Origin: Galaxea fascicularis
Taxonomy: Eukaryota; Cnidaria; Anthozoa; Scleractinia; Euphylliidae
Direction: 5' to 3'
Length of the DNA stretch: 64,000 nucleotides
Assembly: GCA_948470475.1 (NCBI GenBank)
Contig: OX419338.1
Coordinates: 16,088,257 to 16,152,256 of the forward strand
Shown: positions 14,788-23,935 of the stretch, one piece after another
How positions within the stretch are numbered: the stretch's first letter is position 1
Layout: every line of letters starts with the position of its first letter
The notes under the pieces: model-generated
What the model saw: the letters and a program-made list of their open reading frames with translations, nothing else
Database searches by the model: none
Told to the model about the DNA's origin: nothing
Program-made: the position numbers and the translations under genes

Positions 14788-15004
14788 TGATTTTTTCAGG
14801 CTTCTTCTTTCCAGTTGCTTATAATTGGAAAAAAATTACTGCGATGATCACTCCTCACTTGCATCTACAACCGCAGTACAAATATGAATTATTTCATATA
14901 TACTTCACATCACTTCACTGTGCGGGAAAATATGAACTCAATAATTGACCTCGCTCCCAATGTGTGGCTTCATAGCTCAGTTGGTAGAGCATCGCACCGG
15001 TATC

Positions 15005-15038
<34 letters not shown>

Positions 15039-15260
15039 TGATTTTTTCAGGCTTCTTCTTTCCAGTTGCTTATAATTGGAAAAAAATTACTGCGATGATC
15101 ACTCCTCACTTGCATCTACAACCGCAGTACAAATATGAATTATTTCATATATACTTCACATCACTTCTACTCACTGTGCGGGAAAATATGAACTCAATAA
15201 TTGACCTCGCTCCCAATGTGTGGCTTCATAGCTCAGTTGGTAGAGCATCGCACCGGTATC

Positions 15261-15294
<34 letters not shown>

Positions 15295-15512
15295 TGATTT
15301 TTTCAGGCTTCTTCTTTCCAGTTGCTTATAATTGGAAAAAAAATTACTGCGATGATCACTCCTCACTTGCATCTACAACCGCAGTACAAATATGAATTAT
15401 TTCATATATACTTCACATCACTTCACTGTGCGGGAAAATATGAACTCAATAATTGACCTCGCTCCCAATGTGTGGCTTCATAGCTCAGTTGGTAGAGCAT
15501 CGCACCGGTATC

Positions 15513-15546
<34 letters not shown>

Positions 15547-18500
15547 TGATTTTTTCAGGCTTCTTCTTTCCAGTTGCTTATAATTGGAAAAAAAATTACT
15601 GCGATGATCACTCCTCACTTGCATCTACAACCGCAGTACAAATATGAATTATTTCATATATACTTCACAAAAAAGAAACCGTTGCGAATGTCTCTTCGAT
15701 GTTTCTCGTACAAATCGGGAAAAATAAGACAAGTAACAGGGACAAATCGCTATTCAATTTTCCTGGCATAAATGTCCATATAAAAGACAAAACAGGAGTA
15801 CTAACCTGCGCATAGTTTAAGTCAGTCAACAATCACTCCGAACGCAGAGCTTAAGCAGAAGCCGTCGTTTCACACAAAAGTAAGTCTTATTACTTCATAT
15901 GCCTATCAAGGAAGCTTCTTCAATTAAGAATTTTAGCGGCAAAACTGTCCAGTTTAACACACAGCAAGGTCCGAAGACAGCGCATAATTACTAAAACCTT
16001 GCCAGACCACACGATCTTTTCTCTTCATGCAAACTTCTGCAGGCAAACACGAGGAAAAGCTGAAACTCCCTGACACTTGGTAATGTTTTTACAGCTTGAC
16101 AAGAGACGCTCTCTTTTTCACTGTTCCTCACTATAATTTCGTCTCTTTTCTCGAGCTTTTTGTTGTTTTTTCTCCTGTTGCTCGTCAGTACGACTCGGCC
16201 TGTTTACTCGAGCTCTTTCTTGTTCTTTCTCCCGTTGCTCGACAGTACAATTCAGCCGGTTTGCTCTTGCTCTTTCTCCCGCTGTTTGTCACTGATACTC
16301 TGCCTGTTTACTCGTGCCCTTTCTTGTTCTTTCTCCCGCTTTTTTGTCACTGATGCTCCGCCAACGAATAGACAAAACTGACTTTGTTTTAAAACTGTCT
16401 TCAAAATTTGGCCATGCAATTTCCCGCCACAAAAACGCGGGTTGAGGACTACGTGTATGGGCAAATGATCTGTCCAAAAACAGCCCATATCGAAGCGCGC
16501 TTATATGCGAGCTTGAACATGAAAGGGTTAACTGGAGTGTCACATTTGACTTTGGCTTATATCAAGGGGGTGGACGGTCGTACGTACGTACGTACGTACG
16601 TACGGATGGACGTACGGTGACGTCATGACCAAATTTTCTCGGATGGATGGGTTACCATATTTTCTTATCAATGGTGCTCCGCGCGCGAAGCTCCGCTATT
16701 AGTACAAACTCACCCCATGAACCATTTTCAACCACCTCAAATGCCTCCCTCCTCCTCCCCCCCTCCCCTGCTGCTTTGTCTCTCTAGACAATCCCCTTTT
16801 GCAAAATATGATTTTGACACAAGTGTGGGCTGTAAATGGGAAAAACAATTCCTAGCCTGATGATACTGTAGATTGCTTCTTGGTATAAGTACACAATGCG
16901 CATAGATCTTAAGGACATTAGTGAAGCAAGATACCACTCCACAGACTCCACTCCCACACCCGACCCATCCCCACTGGTAGGGACTGTCTTCACTCTTTCG
17001 AGCTGTGGACATCATTACCTTGTGTTTACACAGTGTTTTTAAATTGTCAAAGTATTGTCAAACTCACAGGTGTGACGAAAAGATAAAATGGCAGATTTCC
17101 AAAATCAAGGTTTTGAGAGTTGTGTGTCACACCACTGGCAACTTGCAGAAACCGTAGTTTTGCAGTGTATTTCCAAGGCTCATTTCATCTGGTTGTTGTG
17201 CGGATCCACGCACGTGTAGAATGCGTTAACTTGGTGAATCGAACTGATGTGTCTCTGAAGTTCATTTTCTGTCGAACGGTTAAGTAATACTTTACCTCGT
17301 TGTGCGGATGAGCCGCTTAAATTACGTCCTGAGATGTTCCATTTATAGCGTATTCAAGGCCTCAGATCTCGTTGTTTTGCCAGGGCATTAGGTGCTGGCT
17401 AGTTATGACTCTATTGTCGTTCTATAAGGAGTCGTTCAAACGATGTACCCTATAAAACACTGCGTGATCGAGAATCTTTTCGAATCAGCTTACACATCAT
17501 GTGACTGCTTGGTGTGCGTATAGTGTCACGGTGGGTTTACAAAGGGTCAGGCCTGTCTTGCAGGCACTGAGCGCCGAGAAACCAAGATATCTGATTTTGC
17601 AAAACAGCAGGAGCAAGAATTTAAACAGAGTGAATGATAATAATTATTATTTTATCATTTATTCATTTTGCCAGCTTAAAATACAACAACTGAGATTAAC
17701 AGGGACCCCACTGGGGGAGGGACTGGGGGGCCAGGGCCGGCCCACTTTTAAGTGTGGAAAAACAAACAAATTTAGTGAAATACACTTCCAAAAAGTAAAA
17801 AGTACTTTCACGGGATAATAGCGGTCGGCTAAACACCCAAGCCTAACGGAATAACTTATTAAACTGAGTTAGACGCGTTTTAACCATTTTTAGAGTCATC
17901 CCCCTCCCTTCAGTTGAAGAGTCGGGAGCGGCCGCTACACCTTAAAAAATTGCTTCCCGTTCCCTGATGAAAGGAAAAAAAATGTAAGAACGTCGGGGAG
18001 ATCTTATGTAAACACGTCGATGAAAAAAAAAAGAAGAAATGTGGGAGCGCTAGGGTAACCCTTCTGCTAGGGTAACCCTAGCTCTAGGGTTACCCTACCT
18101 GCTTGTAAACAGGGCCTTAGGAATACTCTCCTCTAACAACTGATTCTTCGTCCCAAGTTTCTGGAAATTAAAACGGCTTACGGTATTCGCAGCAAACAAC
18201 AACGAATTTCGCACATTTTAATTTACGTTATTTACATTAAGGTCCACGCTAAGGTCCCGATAATTTGTCATTTTTTTAAGTGAAAGGACAAGACTTTGTT
18301 TGAACCGTGAGCGCGCGCAATTAAAATCACCGGATTGCTCATTCGTGTTGAGTGCGCTTCTAACCAAAAAAAAGGTGCCTACGTTTCTGTCAGTGAAACT
18401 GCTTACAAAATGCATTCTCGTAATTTATACTTTAAGTTCGGCCCATTGAAAGTTTGGCGTCCGAATCAAAGGCGATCTTCAATGATTTTGCTGAATTGTC

Positions 18501-21500
18501 GCGTCGCCAGCGCGCCGTGAAAATCACATGTGTAGCCACCCTTGCGCAAGTGATGCGATGGTGATAGCTTAAAAAAAATCGAAGAAAACAATTGCGAGAA
18601 ATTCAATGAGTTGAATTTTTCGCGACAAAATAAGGATCTTGTAACTTATGCAGCGACTTTATGCTGTTTTTAGACTTGCATAGAGGAAAATGAACTCCCA
18701 GTTCACGACAATTTCGTACCGAGCGATCAGTTAGGTTATCGGATTTTGAAGTGGGGCTAAACTCTAGGCAATTGTAACTCGGATATTTTCGAATGCAAAG
18801 ATCAGCTTTCCAGAGTCGCTCGTTATCAGACCAATGGTCGAAGGAAACGAAGACTCTGGGTATGAGATTGAAGTTAACAGTTCAGAATTCCTTGTTAATT
18901 TTGACCGTCATTTTTTTCCCTTTATTAGCATGGGTAGGCGCCATGGCTGGATCTCTGAACTTTCTTTGCGGTCCACTCTCCAGTATTTTGTGTGACCGGT
19001 TCGGTTGTCGTCGTGTGGCCTTCCTAGGAGCTCTGCTGTCATTCACCGGACTTTTTCTCACATCGCTTGTGACTCAGCTCCACTTCATGTACATCACTTA
19101 TGGCCTCCTCTGGGGGGTGGGGTCGAGCTTTTCTTTTGTACCTTCGATCGTGATGCTGGGTGAATATTTCGACAAGAGATTGGCATTAGCGAATGGACTG
19201 GCCACCAGCGGAAGTGGAGTTGGCTCATTAGTAGCCTCCCCTTCTATCAACTACTTGCTGCGAGCCGTGGGTTGGAAGAATTCTCTGCGCATACTCAGTG
19301 GTGTGACAGTGTTTCTCGGAGTGGCTTGCTGTCTTTATAGACCGTATAAAACGACAACGCAACGTGACAGGAATGTCATGACCAAACGATGTAGCCAGCT
19401 GTGTGACGTTTCCATTTGGAAAAGCCGAACTTATGTCGCCTGGGTCCTAACTATAGCACTTTTCCAGTTTGGCTATCCAGTCCCTTTCGTCCACCTGGTA
19501 AGTTTGTGCGGCCAATAATAATGGAAAGGAAGTGTTCTTTGTTGGCGAGACTCAGCAGTGTTCCTTGTCGTAGGTAAAATTTACGTTAAAAAATTATGGG
19601 CGGAACGCTACGTTTGCAATTGCAGTTGTGTTTTTGGTCATGAAAACCTAAAATGTATTGTTTGGCGGAATGACATGGAAAATGTCGTGAAGGATTTGAA
19701 GAGTGCTTAAAATGTTTATAAAATATTGGGCGTATGCAGTATTGAATAACGAGAGTTTGTACGACTTTCTGTACAATGTACCCTGTTTTCAACTGATCGT
19801 ACTTACTGCGGAATAAAATTAAATGAATCAACTTGCTGGGGAAGCTGTAGAATCGTTATCCGCTTGTCATACGCCCCCTTTTATGCGAACTTGACCCGGT
19901 ATCACAGAGAAACGCGTAACTTCACAAGACTTTTGTGAACTGGTGGTGCCTCGTCCAACAGAATTTCGAAAAACCCAGTCTAACTGGTCTGATCTCAGTC
20001 TGCCAGGTAGCTAACGAAATCTTGTGCTATCTCCTAACCAGGTGAAATACGCGGATGATCTCGGTATCCCGCCTTCCAAGGGATCCTGGCTAGTAGGTTT
20101 CTTGTCAATCATGTCTACCGTGGGTCGCGTGATATTTGGCAAGATCTGTGAACTGCAGTGCATTAACAAGTTGCACGTGTATCAGTTGTCGGTGTTTATT
20201 ATAGGAATAAGTACTATTATCTGCCCGATCACTGAGGGATATGCGGGTCTCTTGGTGTACTCACTAGTGTTTGGATTTTTTGATGGATGCTTTGTGGGGC
20301 AAGTCGCGGTGATAACTTGTGATATCGCTGGGAGGAGCAAACTTTCCCAAGCTATAGGAAACATGTTTGGGGTCGTGGCTATTCCTATGATGCTAGGTCC
20401 GCCAGTAGCAGGTATGCGAATACAGTAAAGTGGGACACGGGCATCGGGAGTCCAAAAGAAAAGGGAGCGGAAGAGGGAGGGGCAGGAAGCGGGGGTTCTA
20501 AAAGGTGGGCAGCGTGAGAGAAACAATTTGTCGGGGACAAGAATAACGGGAAAAGGGAAGGGAGTGACAAGAAAAAGGGAGGGAAGACGGGACCAAAAAG
20601 GACGGGAGGTGGGAAGAAGCAGGACGAAAACTAGGGGCACAGAAAGGGACGGGAGGCGGGAGAAAACACGACTGGAAGCGGAACGAAAATGGACTGGAGG
20701 CGGGAGAGAAGGGGCTACAAGCAGGACGTTTTGAGACCCCCCCCCCTCCCTTCCCCACATAGTTTAACATCAAAGTTTGACAACGCCCAGCCTGGTTCCT
20801 TTCGGATATAGCAGATTTAATGACATTACCGTTTTAGGATTATTTCCGGACGACCTCTGATAAACGTGCGACCCCTAGGTGGATCGATTTTGCGCAAGTT
20901 GTTTGTGGGAACACATTTTTGCTTGAAAACGTGTTACTCGTTTTCAACGTAGCCTCCTACGCAAGCATTCTTTTGGCTCATCACTCGCAATCTTTGCGTG
21001 ACGAGCCAAAAGAATGTCTGCGTAGTGATGAGCATTTTATTTCTCCTTAAAAAAATGCGCAGCACTTAATCAGACTTGCAAATGAATTTCTCCTAACCTA
21101 TGTTATTAAAAACGAGTTGAAAATAGTAAACACAGTTTGCATTTTGATATTGAAATTTCTCATTCCCTGAGCAGTTTGAGAGCTCTCCATCCTAAAATGG
21201 CTAGAGGTAGGAGACAAGGGCTAAAACGAAAGTTTTTGTTAGCTGTAATGGAGGACCGGGACTTAAAGACTGACCATTAGAAAAGTGATAGGGGGAAGGG
21301 GGTGGGGGAGTTTTAGCTTCCATGACTCTTTTCTTTTTAATCCCGTGGCTTGAATTTTTGTAGGTGCATGAATTATCGTTTTCTTTGTCTTCTTTTTTTA
21401 CACGAATTAATGTCCTTTTTTTTCCTTGCATGATTTTTGATTAAGATTTTTCCCACAGTTGTTTCATCATCTTGGTATCTCACTTTGTCTTTATTTTCAG

Positions 21501-21754
21501 GTTGGCTTTACGAGACCTTTGGTTCTTATCATCAAGCCTTCTTTATATGTGGCAGTGTGGCCATCGCTTCTTCACTTCTCATCTTCCTCGTGTCTTTCAT
21601 GGCTCGTAGGCAGAGACTATTATTTACCTTCAACAGAAGTTTCACTAAAACAACGGAACCGGAGAGTATGGACACCGGAAGTGAAATCTTTGCTTTAGTG
21701 GGGCCTTCAACGCAGGAATTGCTGGTAGTGACCGATAAAGTGACTGTGCTTTAG
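7743..21754 (+). CDS. SLC16-like monocarboxylate transporter, gene A (4 exons)
   Basis: Coding exons are 7743-7968, 18929-19497, 20042-20411 and 21501-21754, joined in phases 1, 0 and 1 to give 472 aa with no internal stop. SLC16 proteins are 12-helix major-facilitator carriers, usually at the plasma membrane, moving monocarboxylates or related solutes, often with a proton. Seen here are the family's first signature before helix 1 (EGGWGW, residues 32-37) and the second signature (YFDKRLALANGLATSGSG, starting at about residue 155). There is also a GRVIFG motif in the second half and many hydrophobic helices. A polar loop separates the two halves after about residue 250. The C-tail is short and polar and ends in VTVL, a possible PDZ-type end. 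The start ATG has gcc before it. Intron 1 is 10.96 kb and carries the tRNA-like array. Substrate and exact subfamily cannot be told from sequence alone. Gene B is its tandem paralogue. Confidence 0.93.
8479..9600. other. Gene A intron 1, no gene recognised
   Basis: This intronic stretch has no recognisable domain in any frame. A 114-codon open frame on the minus strand (9185-9529) has no known motif and is probably chance. The block near 8785-8880 has weak similarity to the palindromic element at 36536-36685 (GTTTATCCAGTG-type words). Confidence 0.5.
9622..9766. repeat. Foldback repeat (17-bp inverted arms)
   Basis: GATGATATGCTAGTTGC at about 9622-9638 is matched in reverse complement by GCAACTAGCATATCATC at 9750-9766. 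The inner part holds a GGTACGATTCC block that resembles a degenerate Pol III B box. It is probably a small foldback or MITE-type element in gene A intron 1. Confidence 0.55.
9893..10030 (-). repeat. Possible tRNA-derived SINE fragment
   Basis: Read on the minus strand, GACTCAGCCAGAGC resembles a Pol III A box and GGCTCAAGTCC a B box. They are followed by a tail running into TATATATA. The match is loose and the copy is short, so the call is tentative. Confidence 0.35.
10454..11549. mobile_element. Non-autonomous hAT-like DNA transposon with TCGAT-rich ends
   Basis: The termini are CAGGATGTAACATGTCGAT on the left and, in reverse complement, CAGGACGTAACATGTCGAT on the right. A direct repeat CAATAAC flanks both ends (10447-10453 and 11550-11556), which fits a target-site duplication. 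The CAGG start and the 7-8 bp duplication resemble hAT superfamily elements, an inference from known families. About 150-180 bp at each end is densely packed with TCGAT/ATCGA words. The interior has no transposase, only short unknown frames such as 10532-10729, so the copy would need a transposase from elsewhere. Confidence 0.75.
11655..12236. repeat. Array-flanking repeat, copy 1
   Basis: The first part (from about 11690) matches 12290-12560, with shared words such as ACATATTGCTGGCATTTC. The last part (12033-12236) matches 15690-15884 in the same orientation and 5830-5990 in inverted orientation. It is part of the same dispersed family as the charged-repeat copies. Confidence 0.65.
12237..12596. 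repeat. Array-flanking repeat, copy 2
   Basis: This is a shorter, diverged direct copy of the 11655-11950 block, with the same ATATTGCTGGCATTTC and TTTGCGAGAGTTTT words. It abuts the first unit of the tRNA-like array. Confidence 0.6.
12671..12742 (-). tRNA. tRNA-like gene, array copy 1
   Basis: The 72-nt cloverleaf has a 7-bp acceptor stem (GGCTTCA/TGAAGCC), D stem GCTC/GAGC and a T arm with loop TTCGAAT. Its anticodon loop is CCGGTAT, read as GGU (Thr) with C33 and an A31-C39 mismatch. A T6 run follows 5 nt downstream, as expected for Pol III termination. The function is uncertain because U33 is missing. Confidence 0.8.
12922..12993 (-). tRNA. tRNA-like gene, array copy 2
   Basis: The tRNA-like sequence is identical to copy 1. 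Its spacer lacks two bases (CC) before AATTATAAGC compared with the other units. Confidence 0.8.
13173..13244 (-). tRNA. tRNA-like gene, array copy 3
   Basis: The 72-nt sequence is identical to copy 1, with the same T-run terminator and the same CCGGTAT anticodon loop. Confidence 0.8.
13424..13495 (-). tRNA. tRNA-like gene, array copy 4
   Basis: The 72-nt sequence is identical to copy 1. The downstream flank has ATGAAAAAATC where most copies have CTGAAAAAATC on the + strand, a change shared with copy 6. Confidence 0.8.
13675..13747 (-). tRNA. tRNA-like gene, array copy 5, altered acceptor stem
   Basis: The body is identical to the other copies, but on the + strand the end reads CTATGAATTCC where the others have CTATGAAGCC. 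The 5' acceptor strand therefore no longer pairs fully with the 3' strand. The copy lies next to the assembly gap, so this may be a true mutation or an assembly error. Confidence 0.6.
13801..14000. other. Assembly gap (200 N)
   Basis: A run of exactly 200 N sits inside the minus-strand arm of the tRNA-like array. The true copy number is therefore unknown. The flanking sequence would be consistent with less than one full unit or with any number of collapsed units. Confidence 0.99.
14067..14138 (-). tRNA. tRNA-like gene, array copy 6
   Basis: The 72-nt sequence is identical to copy 1 and is the first intact copy after the gap. Its flank shares the ATGAAAAAATC variant with copy 4. Confidence 0.8.
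14318..14389 (-). tRNA. tRNA-like gene, array copy 7
   Basis: The 72-nt sequence is identical to copy 1, with a standard spacer and T-run. Confidence 0.8.
14569..14637 (-). pseudogene. tRNA-like copy 8, truncated at the inversion junction
   Basis: The copy matches the others until CTATGAA at the + strand end. It then switches to TTATTTCATATATACTTC, which is spacer sequence in inverted orientation. The first three acceptor bases on the RNA strand (GGC) are lost, so the acceptor stem is broken. This marks the turning point of the array. Confidence 0.75.
14715..14786 (+). tRNA. tRNA-like gene, array copy 9 (plus arm)
   Basis: The sequence is identical to copy 1 but on the + strand. A T6 run follows 5 nt after the 3' end. 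This is the first copy of the inverted arm. Confidence 0.8.
14966..15037 (+). tRNA. tRNA-like gene, array copy 10
   Basis: The 72-nt sequence is identical to copy 1. The spacer downstream carries a short TCTAC insertion near 15168. Confidence 0.8.
15222..15293 (+). tRNA. tRNA-like gene, array copy 11
   Basis: The 72-nt sequence is identical to copy 1. The A-run in the following spacer is one base longer than in copies 9 and 10. Confidence 0.8.
15474..15545 (+). tRNA. tRNA-like gene, array copy 12 (last)
   Basis: The 72-nt sequence is identical to copy 1. Its spacer runs to about 15668, where the sequence changes abruptly into the right copy of the inverted repeat. Confidence 0.8.
15668..16695 (-). 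repeat. Right copy of inverted unclassified repeat with charged 19-aa coding repeat
   Basis: Read on the minus strand this matches 5137-5995. The outer end is again GGAGCACCATTGATAAG, followed by a tract of ACGT words and the same charged coding tract. Here the tract is longer, with about four units of 57 bp against two to three on the left. They encode repeats like SDKQREKEQERARVNRQ. Stops and frame changes break the frame, so it is probably decayed. The inner edge is cut by the tRNA-like array. Confidence 0.65.
16576..16606. repeat. TACG microsatellite
   Basis: This is a run of CGTA tetranucleotides with a palindromic character, inside the right copy of the inverted repeat. The left copy has a shorter, interrupted version near 5216-5236. 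Confidence 0.85.
16700..18040. other. Gene A intron 1, distal part, no gene recognised
   Basis: Only short open frames occur and no domain is recognisable. There is a C-rich stretch near 16745-16770 and a G-rich stretch near 17710-17740. Nothing supports a gene. Confidence 0.5.
18045..18125 (-). repeat. Short repeat with AGGGTAACCCTAG palindromes
   Basis: On the minus strand it begins GGCCCTGTTTACAAGCAGG and continues with several copies of the AGGGTAACCCT palindrome. A related copy lies at 42309-42430 on the + strand. It looks like a short MITE-type repeat and not telomere sequence, because the TTAGGG words are not in tandem. Confidence 0.55.
18929..19497 (+). CDS. Gene A exon 2 (helices 2-6 and central loop)
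   Basis: The acceptor is tttattag|ca and the donor is ctg|gtaagt. The exon encodes AWVGAMAGSLNFLCGP and continues through helices 2-6, including signature 2 (YFDKRLALANG). It starts in phase 1 and ends in phase 0. Confidence 0.93.
20042..20411 (+). CDS. Gene A exon 3 (helices 8-11)
   Basis: The acceptor is taaccag|gtg and the donor is gcag|gtatgc. The exon encodes VKYADDLGIPPSKGSWLVG and the GRVIFGK motif, then FDGCFVGQ. It is 370 bp, exactly the length of the matching exon in gene B. Confidence 0.93.
20436..20745. repeat. Polypurine minisatellite-like tract in gene A intron 3
   Basis: About 300 bp is almost all purine on the + strand, made of diverged GGGACGGGAGGCGGGAG-type units. It starts about 25 bp after exon 3. 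Long open frames across it on the minus strand are Ser/Pro-rich products of low complexity and not a gene. Such mirror purine tracts can form triplex DNA, which is an inference. Confidence 0.75.
20957..21025. repeat. Imperfect hairpin (MITE-like) in gene A intron 3
   Basis: CTACGCAAGCATTCTTTTGG is followed after a short loop by a near-perfect reverse complement ending CTGCGTAG. The arms are about 23-25 bp. Confidence 0.65.
21501..21754 (+). CDS. Gene A exon 4 (last helix, C-tail, stop)
   Basis: The acceptor is attttcag|gt and the reading frame ends at TAG 21752-21754. The exon encodes GWLYETFGSYHQAFF and a polar tail ending VTVL. It is shorter than gene B exon 4 because the tail has diverged. 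Confidence 0.92.
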
Positions 21755-22347
21755 CTATGACGTGTCCAAGTACGATAGAAAGCTTTTTTTTTCTATTTAA
21801 CAAATCGAATGTGGTTTAGCGTTGTCTGTACTCTTATCGACAACGATATGCGTCATTACAGTGGTCAAAATGTAACGCAGTCAGGTAAATCTGACCTGTA
21901 AGTTAAAAGTCAAAGCTGAATAATGAAGGAGGTAAAATTAAAAAGGGAAAAACCGGGAGCGTTGGTGTTCTTTGTTAATTATTCTTAGGTTTTGTTTTTA
22001 GAGCATTATGCATCCTGAAAAAGATTTGTAACATGGTCACTTTTATTGTTGGCGGTTTCCTGTAAGTTAACACAAAAAGTTGAACAGTTAGTAGAAGACG
22101 CAATTTTGTCAGATTAACTATTTTGGGAGTTTTTTCTTATATTTGACTTTTTGACAAAAGTTTTCTAAAATTGGAAGGTCGATATATTTGGTTAAATGCG
22201 AATTTATTTAAAGTATTTATTTATCAAAACAGTTTGGCTTTCTACGGAGACACACAACCGTGGCCGTAGCTTTAAGCATTGCGTCGATAAAAAAAATTGG
22301 AGTCTGTATGTGTGACGTAAGTAAATATATTTGGATTTAAATTATCG

Positions 22348-22353
22348 AATAAA
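22348..22353 (+). promoter_or_regulatory. Candidate poly(A) signal AATAAA for gene A
   Basis: A canonical AATAAA lies about 590 nt after the gene A stop codon. The 21755-22350 stretch has no gene and is probably 3' UTR or intergenic sequence. Other sites are possible. Confidence 0.3.
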
Positions 22354-22460
22354 TGTGAGCTCATAAAACATATGGGCCGTTTTTTTTATATCTACTGGCG
22401 TCCAATGGTCTCGCGCTCACAATACGTACGAATTAAAACAAACTGATTCCATTTGGCAGT

Positions 22461-23551
22461 GTGTGTGAACCGCCTGGTAACGCAACTGCACGGCGAGAAG
22501 CGTTTACCACATTTTCACGTCCTACGTTGTTATCACTGACAAATGGAATTTATTTGTTTTATACAGTTTTCTGTTACTTTCTTTTGTTACTTTCTCTTCC
22601 TTGGGCCATTCCTCCTCCTTCTTCTCACGCTTTTCTTTCTTCGTATGCTTCTCCTCAAGTGGAAGAAAAAGAAGAGGAATCACCAGATTCAACAACTAAA
22701 AAAGAGGGAGAATGGCTCAATCCTCAAATACAATCTCCTTCAAAATTTAGTCACTGGGATGATCTCGGTTCACCTTTCAGTGGATCTTAGAACTGAAAGC
22801 CTTGAAAAGAATTTAAAGATGCAAAAACGATTCTGAATAGACATGCTAAAGATGATCCAAATTACACTGTTCAAAGTGGTGTTTTGTACAGGAACGACAA
22901 AAAAAGATTTGACTGAATTTGTGCAAGGGGCAGGAAAAGAAAAACTCACAACGTTGAGGGAAGAGAAATACACAGAAAAATTTCCCAAATTGCAATCATT
23001 CAATCCAATTAAAAAATAACTTTCAGTGATCATGATGGATCTAGAACACCCAGTCCACTGAAAAAAGCGATCAACCGGTTAACTGTTTCATTGGGTTCCC
23101 TGTAGGCCGGTAACACCTCACTGTAATCGAGAAAAGAGATCATAGAGATTGCATAATTTTTCTTTGATAAAAAGGCGTTGGATGATACACAATTGAAAAA
23201 ATAGTAGGGACTCTGTAAGTGGGCTCTGCCCATACCTGATAAGGTGCCCCTATGTCCTCGTTATCAACAGTTTTCAATGAAGATTCGTATAATGAAATGA
23301 ACATTCCCTTGAACAGCTATCTACACTATCTACAATAGGAACTTCTATTTGCACCGTTAAGACAGAAAGTGGTGAAATCGAAACCCCGTTCAAGACAAAA
23401 GAGGGTCCCCTATACATTTTTTGTGAAACGTGATTGGGACTATTTTTTTCCCGTGTAACGTGAGTTAGGTTTTTTACGTGCGCATGAAAGCGGTTTTTCA
23501 ATTAAGCGTGGCACGTGAATGAAGACTTGAATTAAACGTGATTGGCGAACG
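22461..23551. other. Intergenic stretch, no gene recognised
   Basis: A 109-codon open frame on the + strand (22461-22790) and short frames on the minus strand have no recognisable domain. They lack conserved motifs and splice context, so I do not call them genes. Confidence 0.45.
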
Positions 23552-23782
23552 ACCTACTGTAGACAATGTAAATAGCTGTTTCCATTGTACACAATGTTGA
23601 TCGATGTTCCTAGGCGCACAGTGTAGTTAGCTGTTCCCATTAAAGATAGCCGGATAGCTGTTCCTTCTGTAGACAGTGTGGATAGCTGTTCCTACCATAG
23701 ACAGTGTGAATAGCTGTTTCTACTGTGGACGGTGTAGATACCTGTTCCTGCTGTAGACAGTGTAGATAGCTGTTCATACATA
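23552..23782. repeat. Minisatellite, units like TGTAGACAGTGTAGATAGCTG
   Basis: Six to eight diverged units of about 30 bp share GTAGACAGTGTAGATAGCTG and TTCC. The open frame on the minus strand through it gives repeats of the type TVYGRNSYPHCLQ and is a by-product. Confidence 0.8.
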
Positions 23783-23935
23783 TAAGGAAGATTGAATGTG
23801 ATCTATATGAGGAATATATATTGGGTGCACTTGTGGCATTCACCCATGAAGTATATACTGCTTCTGGGGCAGCCATATTGGATCGCTCAGTTGTAGTACC
23901 CAAGTCCCCCGTTTGTAAGAAGTGTTTGGTGTACA

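Larger units (their letters stand above)
12597..15668. repeat. Tandem then inverted array of ~251-bp tRNA-like units
   Basis: Twelve copies of a unit of about 251 bp are present: a 72-nt tRNA-like gene plus a nearly identical spacer of about 179 bp. The first eight read on the minus strand and the last four on the plus strand. The arms meet near 14638 in a palindromic junction. A 200-N assembly gap interrupts the minus-strand arm. Spacers differ only by rare changes, such as one loss of CC at 12878 and a TCTAC insertion near 15168, so the array is young or homogenised. The whole array lies in intron 1 of transporter gene A. Confidence 0.92.

Noticed and set aside
12440..15647. Repeated open frames of 64-114 codons containing IAQLVEHRTGIAEVTGSNPV
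   Set aside because: They are translations of the tRNA-like gene and its spacer. Such products appear in automatic annotations but have no support as proteins.
12597..15668. CRISPR array
   Set aside because: The units are about 251 bp with tRNA-like genes and identical spacers in a eukaryotic intron, unlike CRISPR.
18045..18125. AGGGTAACCCTAG words taken as telomere repeats
   Set aside because: TTAGGG is not in tandem and the words are palindromic, so this is a dispersed repeat and not an interstitial telomere.
20182..20773. Ser/Pro-rich open frames of up to 192 codons on the minus strand
   Set aside because: They run through a polypurine tract and across gene A exon 3 in antisense. They reflect low-complexity sequence.
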